Below are positions 49,111 to 60,297 of a DNA stretch of 64,000 nucleotides, in pieces. The notes beneath the pieces were generated by a model. It had not been told where the DNA came from, made no database searches, and saw nothing but the letters and a program-made list of their open reading frames with translations. Each line of letters begins with the position of its first letter. Position 1 is the stretch's first letter. The translations under genes and the position numbers were made by a program. This stretch comes from Vreelandella glaciei. GTDB lineage: Bacteria; Pseudomonadota; Gammaproteobacteria; Pseudomonadales; Halomonadaceae. The stretch covers positions 62,001 to 126,000 of the forward strand of contig NZ_JACCDE010000011.1 of NCBI RefSeq assembly GCF_013415125.1, in the 5' to 3' direction.

Positions 49111-49515
49111 TCAACGCGTAAACGGATAAACGTCGGTCAGGCCGAGGATATCGGTAATCAACAGAATGATAAAGACGGCAAAGAGGGCGCCGATAACGCC
49201 ACCACCGGCACCGGCAGGCATCATCTCGAGCTGGTCAGCCATTTGCTTTACTTCAGAATCGCTTAAGGCAGCAACGCGGGCATCTACTTCGTCCAGGTCA
49301 ACACCCTGTTTTAGCAGTTGATCCTGCACATCGGCGCGGGCCAGGATCTCGTTAATGCGCTCACGGTCAGCGCCAGCATGATCAGCTGACAAAACAGATT
49401 GGGTAGAGACTAAATCAATGGATTGAGGTTCAGTAGGAGCCGCTGCAACGGGCAGGCTGGTAATAACAAGCGCCGCAATTAGCAGGGTGGAGAGGTATGC
49501 ACGCAATGTTTTCAT
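49111..49515 (-). CDS. PA2779-family membrane protein
   Basis: 134 aa. Signal peptide (residues 1-26, cleaved after VAA), then an acidic helical domain (DVQDQLLKQGVDLDEVDARVAALSDSEV) and one C-terminal membrane helix (GGGVIGALFAVFIILLITDILGL). This is the pattern of the PA2779 family, which is paired with PA2778-type peptidases in Pseudomonas. Possibly the peptidase substrate or partner; unproven. Confidence 0.83.
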   Translation of the reverse strand: MKTLRAYLSTLLIAALVITSLPVAAAPTEPQSIDLVSTQSVLSADHAGADRERINEILARADVQDQLLKQGVDLDEVDARVAALSDSEVKQMADQLEMMPAGAGGGVIGALFAVFIILLITDILGLTDVYPFTR

Positions 49516-49600
49516 CGTCTTCTTCCTTATAGACTAGTCGGGGGGTGTGGAATGAGTATAGAAACAAATGGTTTGATTTTTAAGCTTAATATGCAAAGTG

Positions 49601-50664
49601 CTAATTATTTGCACTAATGCGATAGGTCCAGGCGGATTCAGAAAGTAGCCCACGACCACCGGCTATAGTCATTGCCAGATCATGTAGGCCTGGCCACAGC
49701 GGTACTGTTGCAGCACCTTTAACGGCTAAATCGAGCCGCTGCGACATTAACAGTAATTTATGCAGGCGCTTCATTGGCAAGCGGCCAATCGCTTTTTGGT
49801 AGGCTGGACGACGCTTATCAAAAATCATCGGCTTCTGGCTTTTACAGGCATGTTCAAAGCTTTGGCCTTGATCCAGATGCTGGTGTAGCGAGAGGAGAAT
49901 GCGCAGCTCCCGGGTAAGTGCCCAAAGCACGATGGGGGCCTCGACCCCTTCACTACGCAATCCATTGACGATACGCGATGCGCGGCTAGGTTCGCCTTTT
50001 AGGCAGGCATCGGCCAAATTGAAAACATCAAAGCGTGTGCTGTCTTCAACGCCTTGGGCAATGCTCTCGACGTTCAAGCGCGTGCCCTGCGGGTGAATCA
50101 GCGCGAGTTTCTGTAGCTCCTGGTCAGCGGCCAGCAGGTTACCCTCGGTGCGCTCACCCAGCAGGCGAGCTGCATCAAGGTCAATTTGTAAGCCGTGGAG
50201 TGACGCGCGATCCCGCAGCCAGTAACCCAACCGGGAAACATCGACAGGCCAGACCGGCACGAATAAGCCTTGCTTATCCAGCGTTTTGAACCAGGCACTT
50301 TTCTGCTGCTTGGCATCTATTTTGCCCATACTGATAAGCAAGATGTCATCGCTGTTATCCAGTGTTTCAGCGTACTGCGCTAGCGCTTTGCTACCTTCTT
50401 GTCCTAGTTTGTGGTTGCCCAAGCGCAGTTCCATTAGCTTGCTGGTCGCAAACAATGAGAGGTTGCTGGACATTTCCATCAACCGACCCCACGCAAAGTT
50501 GGGCTCGACATCGAGTACTTCGCGCTCTTCAACACCCGCCTGGCGAGCTGCGGCTCTTACCGCATCGCAGGCGTCGCGATGCTGTAAGGGTTCATCACCG
50601 GCTACGATCACCACGCGGGGAAGCTTTTTTGCCAACGCAGCGGGGAGCTGATCAGCAAATACCT

Positions 50665-50668
<4 letters not shown>
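49601..50668 (-). CDS. holA: DNA polymerase III delta subunit
   Basis: Clamp-loader subunit that opens the beta clamp. 355 aa. Start MKVFADQLPAALAKKLPRVV and the family region LVAGDEPLQHRDACDAVR, then GLQIDLDAARLLGERTEGNLLAADQELQKL. Overlaps lptE by 4 bases as the last gene of leuS-lptE-holA. Confidence 0.93.
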
Positions 50669-53831
<3,163 letters not shown>

Positions 53832-53902
53832 CTATGCGGGTGTATCCTTGAACGGTAAGCCGATGATAGGAAACCGCATGTGTCGACAAAAGGAGAGGCA
53901 CC

Positions 53903-54424
53903 ATGAGTGAACAACAGAATGACAATCGCCTACGCGAAGGCTACGAACGCTTGCTAGAGCGGATGCAGGGGGGCGCTAACGAGCTAACCTGGGAAAAATT
54001 ACAGAAGGATCTGGACGACGCGGTCGAGTTTGAATCGGAGCTTGAAGAGTACACCAAAGACGAGCTAGCGCTGCTGCGCGCCTGGGTAGAGCGCGATCTT
54101 AAAGATATGCGCTACTTTATGGCGGATACCGGCAAGCAGGTAGCTAGCTGGCTAGGTATCGACATTGACGGGCTTTCCCGCCGCGTGGCGGAATCGCTGC
54201 TTTCGATTGCCGACCGCAGCGTGGTGGAGCGCGAACGCTTTGAGGAAGACCTGGAAGCCGCCCGCGCCGACTACTGCGAAGGCGAAATGGCCGCGCCCGG
54301 TTTAATGGCCTGCACCCACTGCGATGCACAGGTAATGCTACCCACCGTTTCACGCCTGGAACCTTGCCATCAGTGTGGCCATCGTTACTTCTACCGGTTC
54401 CCCAATAAAATCATTGAAACCTGA
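53903..54424 (+). CDS. YbeL-type zinc-ribbon protein (DUF1451)
   Basis: 173 aa cytoplasmic protein. The N-terminal part is a long acidic helical region, and the C-terminus holds two Cys pairs, CTHCD and CHQCG, forming a zinc ribbon. It diverges from leuS as ybeL does in E. coli. SD AAGGAGAG is present. Function not established. Confidence 0.85.
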   Translation: MSEQQNDNRLREGYERLLERMQGGANELTWEKLQKDLDDAVEFESELEEYTKDELALLRAWVERDLKDMRYFMADTGKQVASWLGIDIDGLSRRVAESLLSIADRSVVERERFEEDLEAARADYCEGEMAAPGLMACTHCDAQVMLPTVSRLEPCHQCGHRYFYRFPNKIIET

Positions 54425-54428
54425 TTCC

Positions 54429-55742
54429 CTAGGCCACCAGTAAACTGAAGCCTGCGATCGCCCCCAGCGAAAGCAGGCTCATCACCGCCGCATACAGCAG
54501 GTTATTTTTCATCATGCGATAACCGCTTACCCCGTAGCGCCCCTGCAGGGAAAGATTGATGCCGGAAAGCGGCCCCACGCTGGTGCCTACCGCCCACGAG
54601 CTTAATGCCACAAACGCAAACAGCGTCTGCTCCCCGTTTTGCAGATTAAGTATCGACGCCAACACCGACACGCCAATAATCGGGTGTAGGCCCGCCAACG
54701 CGCTTAGCGTAATGGCCGCAAAACTGATCATCGCCTGGGTTGTGCCAAAGCGAGTGAACAGCGTCCAGTCGCTGCCCGCGGCAGCCGTGACCAGTGTCGA
54801 AAGGCCAATCGTCAAAAGACCCGCGGCTAAAAACAGCGAAATCTCCCCGCGCATGGCGGGTAAGCGCGTGGTGGTGTGTTGACGAATTCGCCGTAGGGTA
54901 AAGCGTGGCCCCTGATGCAAGTTGCTCAGTACGGCAACGCTAGGCAGCAGAAAGGTGATAATGCTGACAATAGTGAGGGTAGGGGTTAGCACAAAGTGAA
55001 ACAGCATCACCAGCGCGGCCATCCCCACTGGCATCAACAGGCTACGTGGCGCCAGTGAATAGCCATCCACCTCGCTAAGATCAAACCGACGCCGCAACTC
55101 CAGCGTGGTTAACAGCCCCGAGAGCATCGCTATAGGAAAGCCCACTATAGCGATTTGTGCATACTCAACCTCGGGCACTAGCGCGATCACCACACCCATC
55201 GAAGCAAAAAACGGTGACCAGAGTGCGGCGCTGGAGAGCCCCCGGTTAAGCGCCAACAGCTGCGGTGTCGTCAGCGGTCCTCGCCGGGCCAGCTTATCGC
55301 CCACCATAAACACGGTAGACAGATTTAAAATCGTACCCAGGAAGTGAACGCCTAACCAGGTACTCATCACGCCACTGGCACCGGTCACACGCTTACCCGA
55401 CGCACCTTTAGTGCCTTGCTTACCAATCAGCGAGATAAAGCTAACGCCCACCAGCATCGCCGCTACAAACGAATTGCCCTGCAGCATGGCGGGCCAATCC
55501 ACCTCAGCGCCATAAACAAACCGCGCCACCAGCAGCATGCCCGCGCCCAGCGCAATCAATACGCCCGCCTGAATGCGCGAGCGCTTTGGAATATCCCGCC
55601 AAAGCAGCACAACCGCCGCCCACAGCAAATAGCTCACCGCATGCGCAGTGCTCAACCCGCCAGTAAACCCAATAATTTGCGCGATCAAACCAAGCAGAAT
55701 CAGCACGCCCGCCAAGCGCTGCCGAGGAATCGTCTCTTGCAT
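54429..55742 (-). CDS. Multi-pass membrane protein, transporter-like, family not recognised
   Basis: 437 aa with about 11-12 hydrophobic segments and short basic loops; no signal cleavage site. Two similar segments (LSSAALWSPFFASMGVVIALVP and LSSWAVGTSVGPLSGINLSL) with Pro and Gly in helix breaks suggest the inverted-repeat layout of ion-transporter-superfamily carriers. I cannot name its substrate. It converges with the YbeL-type gene (4 bases apart). It is the last chromosomal-core gene before the integron. Confidence 0.6.
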   Translation of the reverse strand: MQETIPRQRLAGVLILLGLIAQIIGFTGGLSTAHAVSYLLWAAVVLLWRDIPKRSRIQAGVLIALGAGMLLVARFVYGAEVDWPAMLQGNSFVAAMLVGVSFISLIGKQGTKGASGKRVTGASGVMSTWLGVHFLGTILNLSTVFMVGDKLARRGPLTTPQLLALNRGLSSAALWSPFFASMGVVIALVPEVEYAQIAIVGFPIAMLSGLLTTLELRRRFDLSEVDGYSLAPRSLLMPVGMAALVMLFHFVLTPTLTIVSIITFLLPSVAVLSNLHQGPRFTLRRIRQHTTTRLPAMRGEISLFLAAGLLTIGLSTLVTAAAGSDWTLFTRFGTTQAMISFAAITLSALAGLHPIIGVSVLASILNLQNGEQTLFAFVALSSWAVGTSVGPLSGINLSLQGRYGVSGYRMMKNNLLYAAVMSLLSLGAIAGFSLLVA

Positions 55743-56143
55743 GCCAAACCCTTAATAGTGAATTAGCAGGCTAATCGGATTTGCGGAGGAAGGCCAGCAG
55801 CAACAGCGTCTCAGCCCTCAACATTGTGGGAGGGAGCTTCAGCGCGCGAAGATTAAGCCGCAATGCTGGCGGTGATGCTGAAATGTAAGAAAGCAACCTT
55901 GTCGCGCGTGGTAACGAATATGCGAGGAACGAGCAAATGAGGCACCCGCGGGAGCATCGCGAAACGAAGCCGAACAAAAACCAAGTAATTTTTTCAACTT
56001 AAATACAACGCACTTTCTCGCCTCGACACGTGACCTGAGGTGGGTTTGTGAATAAAGTATGATTAATTAGCCAAACACGGTCACAAACGGAGCGTTTTAA
56101 CGCAGCCCAGATGCACCGGGGCGGTAGCGTGCTTTTCTTTTGA
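55743..56143. other. Intergenic region between core genome and integron integrase remnant
   Basis: About 400 bases with no supported gene. Short open frames here lack start sites and coding pattern. No tRNA or clear boundary repeat was seen. It marks the change from core genome to the mobile integron. Confidence 0.5.
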
Positions 56144-57002
56144 CTAGCTTAAAGGGCTGCGCACACCGGCAAATTCCTTCCCTATTACATGTGTATAAAT
56201 TGGCTTTGTCTCGATACTTTTGTGGCCTAGCAATTCTTGTACTGTGCGAATGTCCGTGCCTTGGCTTAGTAATTGGGTGGCGAAACTGTGCCGTAAGGTA
56301 TGGCAAGAGCCTGGACGTGGCAATGATGCAGATTTCATTGCCTGCTTCACGGCCTTCTGCACAGCCGATGAATGAATATGATGAAGAACGGCGTTCCCGG
56401 CATCATCACAGCATGGGCGGCTGGTAGGAAACAGCCATTGCCAATCTAGGGAAATACCTGCGTTTGGGTACTTACGATCCAGAGCATGAGGTAAAGTTAC
56501 TTGTATGCGACCACGTGCCAGCCGAGAGGCAAGTTGCCGTTCAGCCGACTCCAATTTGCGCCTCTAACGCGGGAAGACAGACAGCGGGTAATGAGCCATA
56601 CATCAGGGTTGCCATCAAATTCATAGGCCCAGACAATTGATTTAATACGCGCATAACCTCTTCGTGAGAAAGTACGACAGGTAATCGACGCGGGCGTTTA
56701 GCTCGTGAAAAGGTGCCAATATCTCCTAATGGCATATCAAGGATATGGCGATACAGAAATACTAAAGCATTAAGCGCTTGGTTTTGTTTAGCGGCAGCCA
56801 CATATCGCTCTACGGCAAGGTGCTCCAGAAAGGCCTGCACTTCAGAAGGGCCCATACTGGCAGGGTGACGCACCCCATGATAACGAATGAAGTAACGTAT
56901 CCAGTAACAGTATGTTTTTTCAGTACGTGGGCTATAGCGCTTTACCCGCATAACAGCTTTCACACGATCCATTATTTTCGGAGGCCTGCTTTGCATATCC
57001 AT
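56144..57002 (-). pseudogene. intI: Integron integrase (intI), inactivated by internal deletion and frameshift
   Basis: Tyrosine recombinase of integrons. N-terminal SAM-like core-binding part reads KIMDRVKAVMRVKRYSPRTEKTY and PSEVQAFLEHLAVERYVAA; the catalytic half has the IntI-specific patch [20 protein letters not shown], then [29 protein letters not shown] with the Tyr, and the end GVRSPLS. Two lesions: the segment after TLMYGS, which should carry the first catalytic Arg, is missing (roughly 40 codons, junction near 56580-56595), and an extra A in an AAA run (56555-56557) shifts the frame. Start set at ATG 57002 (MDMQSRPPKI) with AGGAGA upstream. It is transcribed away from the cassettes, as usual. 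A working copy would recombine attI and attC. Confidence 0.9.
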
Positions 57003-57020
57003 TTGGTGTCTGTCTCCTGA

Positions 57021-57040
57021 TAGTGGATATGCATACAGTA
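57021..57040 (-). promoter_or_regulatory. LexA-like box upstream of intI
   Basis: TAGTGGATATGCATACAGTA matches the E. coli LexA consensus at 16 of 20 positions, with the half-sites GTG and CAG at the right 10-base spacing (one of six half-site bases differs). It lies about 19 bases upstream of the preferred intI ATG, where SOS control of integron integrases is known to act. Confidence 0.65.
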
Positions 57041-57065
57041 TTATTAGGATTTGAAAAATGCGCAA

Positions 57066-57206
57066 GAATGCGAATTCTGCAAATTTAGCCTAATTAATAT
57101 TAATTTAAGATCATGTGTTTTGCACAAAAGGTAGGCTACATTTACTAAGTAAACATGCTGGCGCGTTCATCCAATCATAGGACGCGCCGTCTAATATCTG
57201 TTATAC
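57066..57206 (+). other. attI: attI region and first-cassette junction
   Basis: The spacer between intI and cassette 1 ends in the crossover core GTTATAC (57200-57206; cleavage after the G). Upstream lie three inverted repeats: TTTTG/CAAAA (57118-57129), TTTAC/GTAAA (57141-57153) and GGCGCGT/ACGCGCC (57160-57166 and 57182-57188). Position and core identify attI; its exact left limit is not set. Confidence 0.75.
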
Positions 57207-57850
57207 CTATGTTATCGGGCTTTAGATGGAAATAGAAACTTGGAAATTTATTAACACATTCGCTCCTTGGCTATCTGCGGTCGGAACATTTGCTGCTGTT
57301 TCCGTCTCGCTCTACTTGGCGAGATCTGATCGCCCACTAAAGCTTGAGGCGACTGCAGGTCATCGGATAACTGTTGAGCAAGGCAATGGTCCGAAAGAAA
57401 AGTTTCCGGAATTTCTTTATATCCAGGTTATTAACACGGGCCATCGCGTCGCAACAGTAACGAATGTAGGCTGGAAGGTTGGCCTCTTTAAGAAACGGCA
57501 CGCTGTACAAACCGTGCAAAAGGATATGTATTCCAGTGGCATTCCGGTCAAGATTGATGATGGAGAGGAGGCTAAATGGCTTCTATCGTTGGATGTGAAG
57601 GATAACTGGATAGAGAGGTTTTCGCACAATTCGCTACGTCCACATCCAAGGTGGAATCTGTGTTGGTTGCGGTTGCAAATACACACCTCTGTTGGCAAAA
57701 CGTTTGAAGCTAAGGTCGAAAAAAGCCTCAGAAAGAAGCTGCTTGAGGAGTGCAACAAGCAGCAAGGTAAGTCGCCGTCTTAGGTATAACCAAGGGCTGC
57801 AGCCGACCGGCTTTCCGCTGTTGCTCCAAACCGGCGGCTGAGCCCAGGCG
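57201..57850 (+). mobile_element. Integron gene cassette 1
   Basis: A 650-base cassette with one gene and attC1. Its first core GTTATAC is the exact reverse complement of the attC1 opening GTATAAC, which proves that the two ends belong to the same circular cassette. Confidence 0.88.
57226..57783 (+). CDS. Cassette 1 protein: membrane-anchored, unknown
   Basis: 185 aa. One membrane helix near the N-terminus (FAPWLSAVGTFAAVSVSLYLA), followed by a predicted cytoplasmic domain with alternating hydrophobic strands (LYIQVINTGHRVATVTNVGWKVG) and a basic C-terminus. Proteins with this W-L-S-A-x-G-T helix followed by a beta-sandwich-like domain are frequent in integrons and islands, but none has a proven role. 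The start lies 20 bases after the core and has no clear ribosome-binding site. Stop is just in front of attC1. Confidence 0.75.
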   Translation: MEIETWKFINTFAPWLSAVGTFAAVSVSLYLARSDRPLKLEATAGHRITVEQGNGPKEKFPEFLYIQVINTGHRVATVTNVGWKVGLFKKRHAVQTVQKDMYSSGIPVKIDDGEEAKWLLSLDVKDNWIERFSHNSLRPHPRWNLCWLRLQIHTSVGKTFEAKVEKSLRKKLLEECNKQQGKSPS

Positions 57851-57856
57851 TTAAGC
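57784..57856 (+). repeat. attC: attC1 recombination site
   Basis: 73 bases: R'' GTATAAC (57784-57790), imperfectly palindromic middle GGGCT...GCCG-A-CCGG and CCGG-CGGC..AGCCC with one unpaired A (the extrahelical base that fixes strand choice), and R' GTTAAGC (57850-57856). Loop of about 20 bases. Confidence 0.92.
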
Positions 57857-57869
57857 AGTAAGGATAGAG

Positions 57870-58292
57870 ATGAGTTCGTTTCCAACCTCAGCATTGTTTT
57901 TTGCTCTTCTCCCAATGGTCTTGGCAGCTGGTGCTTTTGCTGTGGGGATGGAGTATTTGAAGATTAAAGTTGAGCGAAAAATCAAAGAAAAGCGAGGGGA
58001 AACGACTGGCGAGCGAATCGAAAGACTATCCAAGGCTCTAAAAGAATCTATCGCGCTCACAAACGAAATCGAGAGCGAGATTCAGCAGCGCCATTCGATG
58101 GCAACCAAATTGCAGGCTGACGTTGAAAGGTTCGAGAAGCTTGCCACCCTTAAAGGGGAAGAGGTTGAAGCGGTAGCTCAAACGCTGCGAGGAGAGCTCC
58201 GAGCTGAGAGTTCGAAGTCGTTAATAAGGTCTGCACTAATAAGTTTGTTGTTTTTTGTCGCAGGGGTCGTGGTTACCCTCTATGTTGCTTAA
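57870..58292 (+). CDS. Cassette 2 protein: two membrane helices joined by a coiled coil
   Basis: 140 aa. Helix 1 is at residues about 8-28 (ALFFALLPMVLAAGAFAVGM), a charged coiled coil spans about 30-115 (KIKVERKIKEKRGETTGERIERLSK...), helix 2 is at about 120-139 (ALISLLFFVAGVVVTLYVA). SD AAGGA at 57860-57864, spacing 5. Stop TAA lies inside the attC2 opening. Function unknown; the shape suits a membrane-associated sensor or pore regulator, but this is guesswork. Confidence 0.78.
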   Translation: MSSFPTSALFFALLPMVLAAGAFAVGMEYLKIKVERKIKEKRGETTGERIERLSKALKESIALTNEIESEIQQRHSMATKLQADVERFEKLATLKGEEVEAVAQTLRGELRAESSKSLIRSALISLLFFVAGVVVTLYVA

Positions 58293-58366
58293 CAATCGCT
58301 GGCATGGCGATGGCTTTTCCATTGTGGCTTCGCCTACATTCCAAAGCCGCGCATGCTGCGGGCGTT
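58287..58366 (+). repeat. attC: attC2, left part (interrupted by insertion sequence)
   Basis: R'' GCTTAAC (58287-58293) is the reverse complement of the cassette 2 opening GTTAAGC. The palindromic middle (GCATG...GGCTTT and AAAGCC...GCATGC) continues to GGGC-GTT (58364-58366), where the insertion sequence begins. The right part (ATGT, 60273-60276) follows the insertion, so the unbroken site would end GTTATGT. Confidence 0.85.
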
Positions 58367-58427
58367 GAGGCTGTAGAAAATCCTTTTGACGCCTAAGCTT
58401 GGTAGGATCGGGAAAAACAGATGAGGA

Positions 58428-60088
58428 GTGGTCAGCACACCGCGCTTCAATCCTTATAACCACGATCAAAATGCCATGGTGGTGATCAACTACTAAGATC
58501 AACTCCAACCCGGCACCTTTGAGCACGCAGTGCATTACCTGATCGAGCATAAACTCGACTTATCAGTTTTCCATCCCAAGTACCGTAACGACGCGACAGG
58601 TCGGCTGGCCTACGATCCGGCCATCCTGTTGAAGAACATCCTGTTTGCCTACTCCAAAGGCATCACCTCCAGCCGCGAGATGCAGTGGTGTGTGAGACCA
58701 ACATCATTTTCAAAGCCCTTTCCTGCGATACCGTGCCTCATTTCACCACACTGGCAAGCTTCGTTAGTCGCCATGCTGATGAGATCGAAGCGCTATTCGA
58801 ACAAGTGCTGCTGGTGTGCCACGAACAAGGCTTACTGGGCAACGAACTCTTTGCGATTGATGGCTGCAAGATGTCCTCCGATGCCTCCAAAGAGTGGTCT
58901 GGCACGTTTAAAGAATTGGGTGAGAAGCGAGAGAAGCTGAGAGGCCTGATTCGGCATCACCTACTGGAGCACTACGCGCGTGATGAGGCTGAGACGGAAG
59001 CCGATCTGGATAGGGATATCCGACGGGCCAAGACGATTCTCTCGCTAGATGCCGCCATGAATAAAGTAGATCTTTTCCTAAAGACGCACAGCCCAAGGAT
59101 GGGCCGGGGGAAGCGAATCAAGGAAGTGAAGCGCAATCTGACCGATAACGAAAGTGCCAAAATGACCGCCAGCAAGGGCACGATCCAGGGCTATAACGGC
59201 GTCGCCACGGTGGATAGGATAAAAAGCACCAGATCGTCATTGACGCTCAGGCCTTCGGCGAAGGCCAGGAACATCACACCTTGCAGCCCGTACTGGAAAC
59301 GGTCGAAGCCCGTTTTAAGAAACTGGGCATTGCGGAAAAAATCTACCAGAAAGGCACCATCGTGACCGCCGATACTGGCTTTGCCAATGACAAATTTATA
59401 GGGAATAAATTTGACCAGCCGCAGGCTGGCCCGAAGGGCGAGTCTCATGGATGAGACGAGTAAACCCAATATGAAGTATCTGCACGAACAGCAGATCAAC
59501 GGCTACATCCCCGATAACCAGTTCCGCAGCCGAGATCCGAAATTCGCCGACCAGAAAGACAAATACGGCAAGCGCCATCAGAACCTGCCGGACAAAGGCT
59601 GGCGACAGCCGACGCCCGCCAGCGCGTTCCAGTTTGATCCTGTAAACCTAACGTGTATCTGCCCTACCGGTGAAAAGCTGTCCTATCGCGGGCAACGAGA
59701 CACAGACAATGGCAAGATCCGGGTACACTTTGAAGGGCGTTTGTTGCAATGTCGGCACTGCCCAAAGAAATACCGATGCATGCAGAACCTGAGCTCGGCC
59801 GACCATCGCAACGGCGCGGGGCGACAAGTATCTTTTATTATTGAGAACAAATGCTTACCCAATTACACCGACTGGATGAAGCTCCTAGTTGATAGCCCCA
59901 AGGGCAAAGAAATTTACAGACATCGTATGTCAGTCGTGGAACCCGTCTTTGGCAACATTGGCACAACGAAAAGACTGAACCGCTTCAGCCTTCGGGGTAA
60001 GAAAAAAGTGCAAGGTCAGTGGCAGCTCTATTGCTTAGTGCACAATATTGAGAAGTTAGCGAATTACGGTAACTTAGCCGCGTCATGA
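58428..60088 (+). pseudogene. DDE transposase (IS1182-like), broken by stop codon, frameshifts and a small insertion
   Basis: The frame starts with GTG at 58428 (SD ATGAGGA just before). Reconstructed parts in order: GTFEHAVHYLIEHKLDLS with YRNDATGRLAYDPAILLKNI (DUF772-like), ELFAIDGCKMSSDASKEWSG, KGTIQGYNGVATVD, IDAQAFGEGQ, IVTADTGFAND, INGYIPDNQFRSRDPKF and the C-terminal VVEPVFGNIGTTKRLNRF. Lesions: in-frame TAA at 58494-58496, a one-base loss near 58692 (QWC/CETN), a shift near 59218-59224, and about 70 inserted bases around 59398-59468. It cannot make active transposase. Confidence 0.88.
59398..59468 (+). repeat. Small double-hairpin insertion inside the transposase gene
   Basis: About 70 bases interrupt the transposase frame. 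They contain two hairpins: CCAGCC-GCA-GGCTGG (59415-59429) and GTCTCAT-GG-ATGAGAC (59442-59457). The look is that of a REP-type or miniature element; the exact borders are not certain. Confidence 0.55.
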
Positions 60089-60216
60089 AGGGCTTAGAGT
60101 GGGATAAGTTGCTTTCTAAGAATAAACGGCCGTCTTCAGCAAGCTTTAGCTGGGCGCTCAAGTGGCTAAATGCCGATATTAAGCTTACTCAGCCAGGTGA
60201 CCGGCTGGGTAAATGA
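60085..60216 (+). CDS. Small 43-residue frame at the right end of the insertion sequence
   Basis: ATG at 60085 overlaps the transposase stop (ATGA) and the frame ends TGA at 60214-60216. The peptide (MKGLEWDKLLSKNKRPSSAS...) has no recognised motif. Overlap with the transposase gene is the only support; it may be a passenger remnant or chance frame. Confidence 0.3.
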   Translation: MKGLEWDKLLSKNKRPSSASFSWALKWLNADIKLTQPGDRLGK

Positions 60217-60297
60217 AAAAGGACAACAGGCGGTGGAAACGGCTCGAAAACGGGTTTTTCTACAGCCTCGTTATGTGCAATAAAACGGGAGGCTTGA

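Larger units (their letters stand above)
58367..60269 (+). mobile_element. Insertion sequence inserted at the attC2 crossover
   Basis: About 1903 bases. Left end GAGGCTGTAGAAAA (58367-58380) and right end TTTTCTACAGCCTC (60256-60269) are perfect 14-base terminal inverted repeats. GTT stands on both sides (58364-58366 and 60270-60272), a likely 3-base target duplication. It holds one broken transposase of the DDE, IS1182-like kind and a short frame at its right end. The family name is from protein pattern only. Confidence 0.85.

Noticed and set aside
55771-55977. Short minus-strand frame next to the integron
   Set aside because: 68 codons, no ribosome-binding site, biased Leu/Arg/Ser composition; treated as non-coding.
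57003-57065. N-terminal extension of intI to an ATG at 57065
   Set aside because: It would read through the LexA-like box and adds 21 hydrophobic residues that integron integrases lack; the ATG at 57002 has AGGAGA upstream.
58685-59365. Middle transposase frame as a separate gene
   Set aside because: It joins in frame order with the flanking pieces into one transposase; the breaks are one-base shifts.
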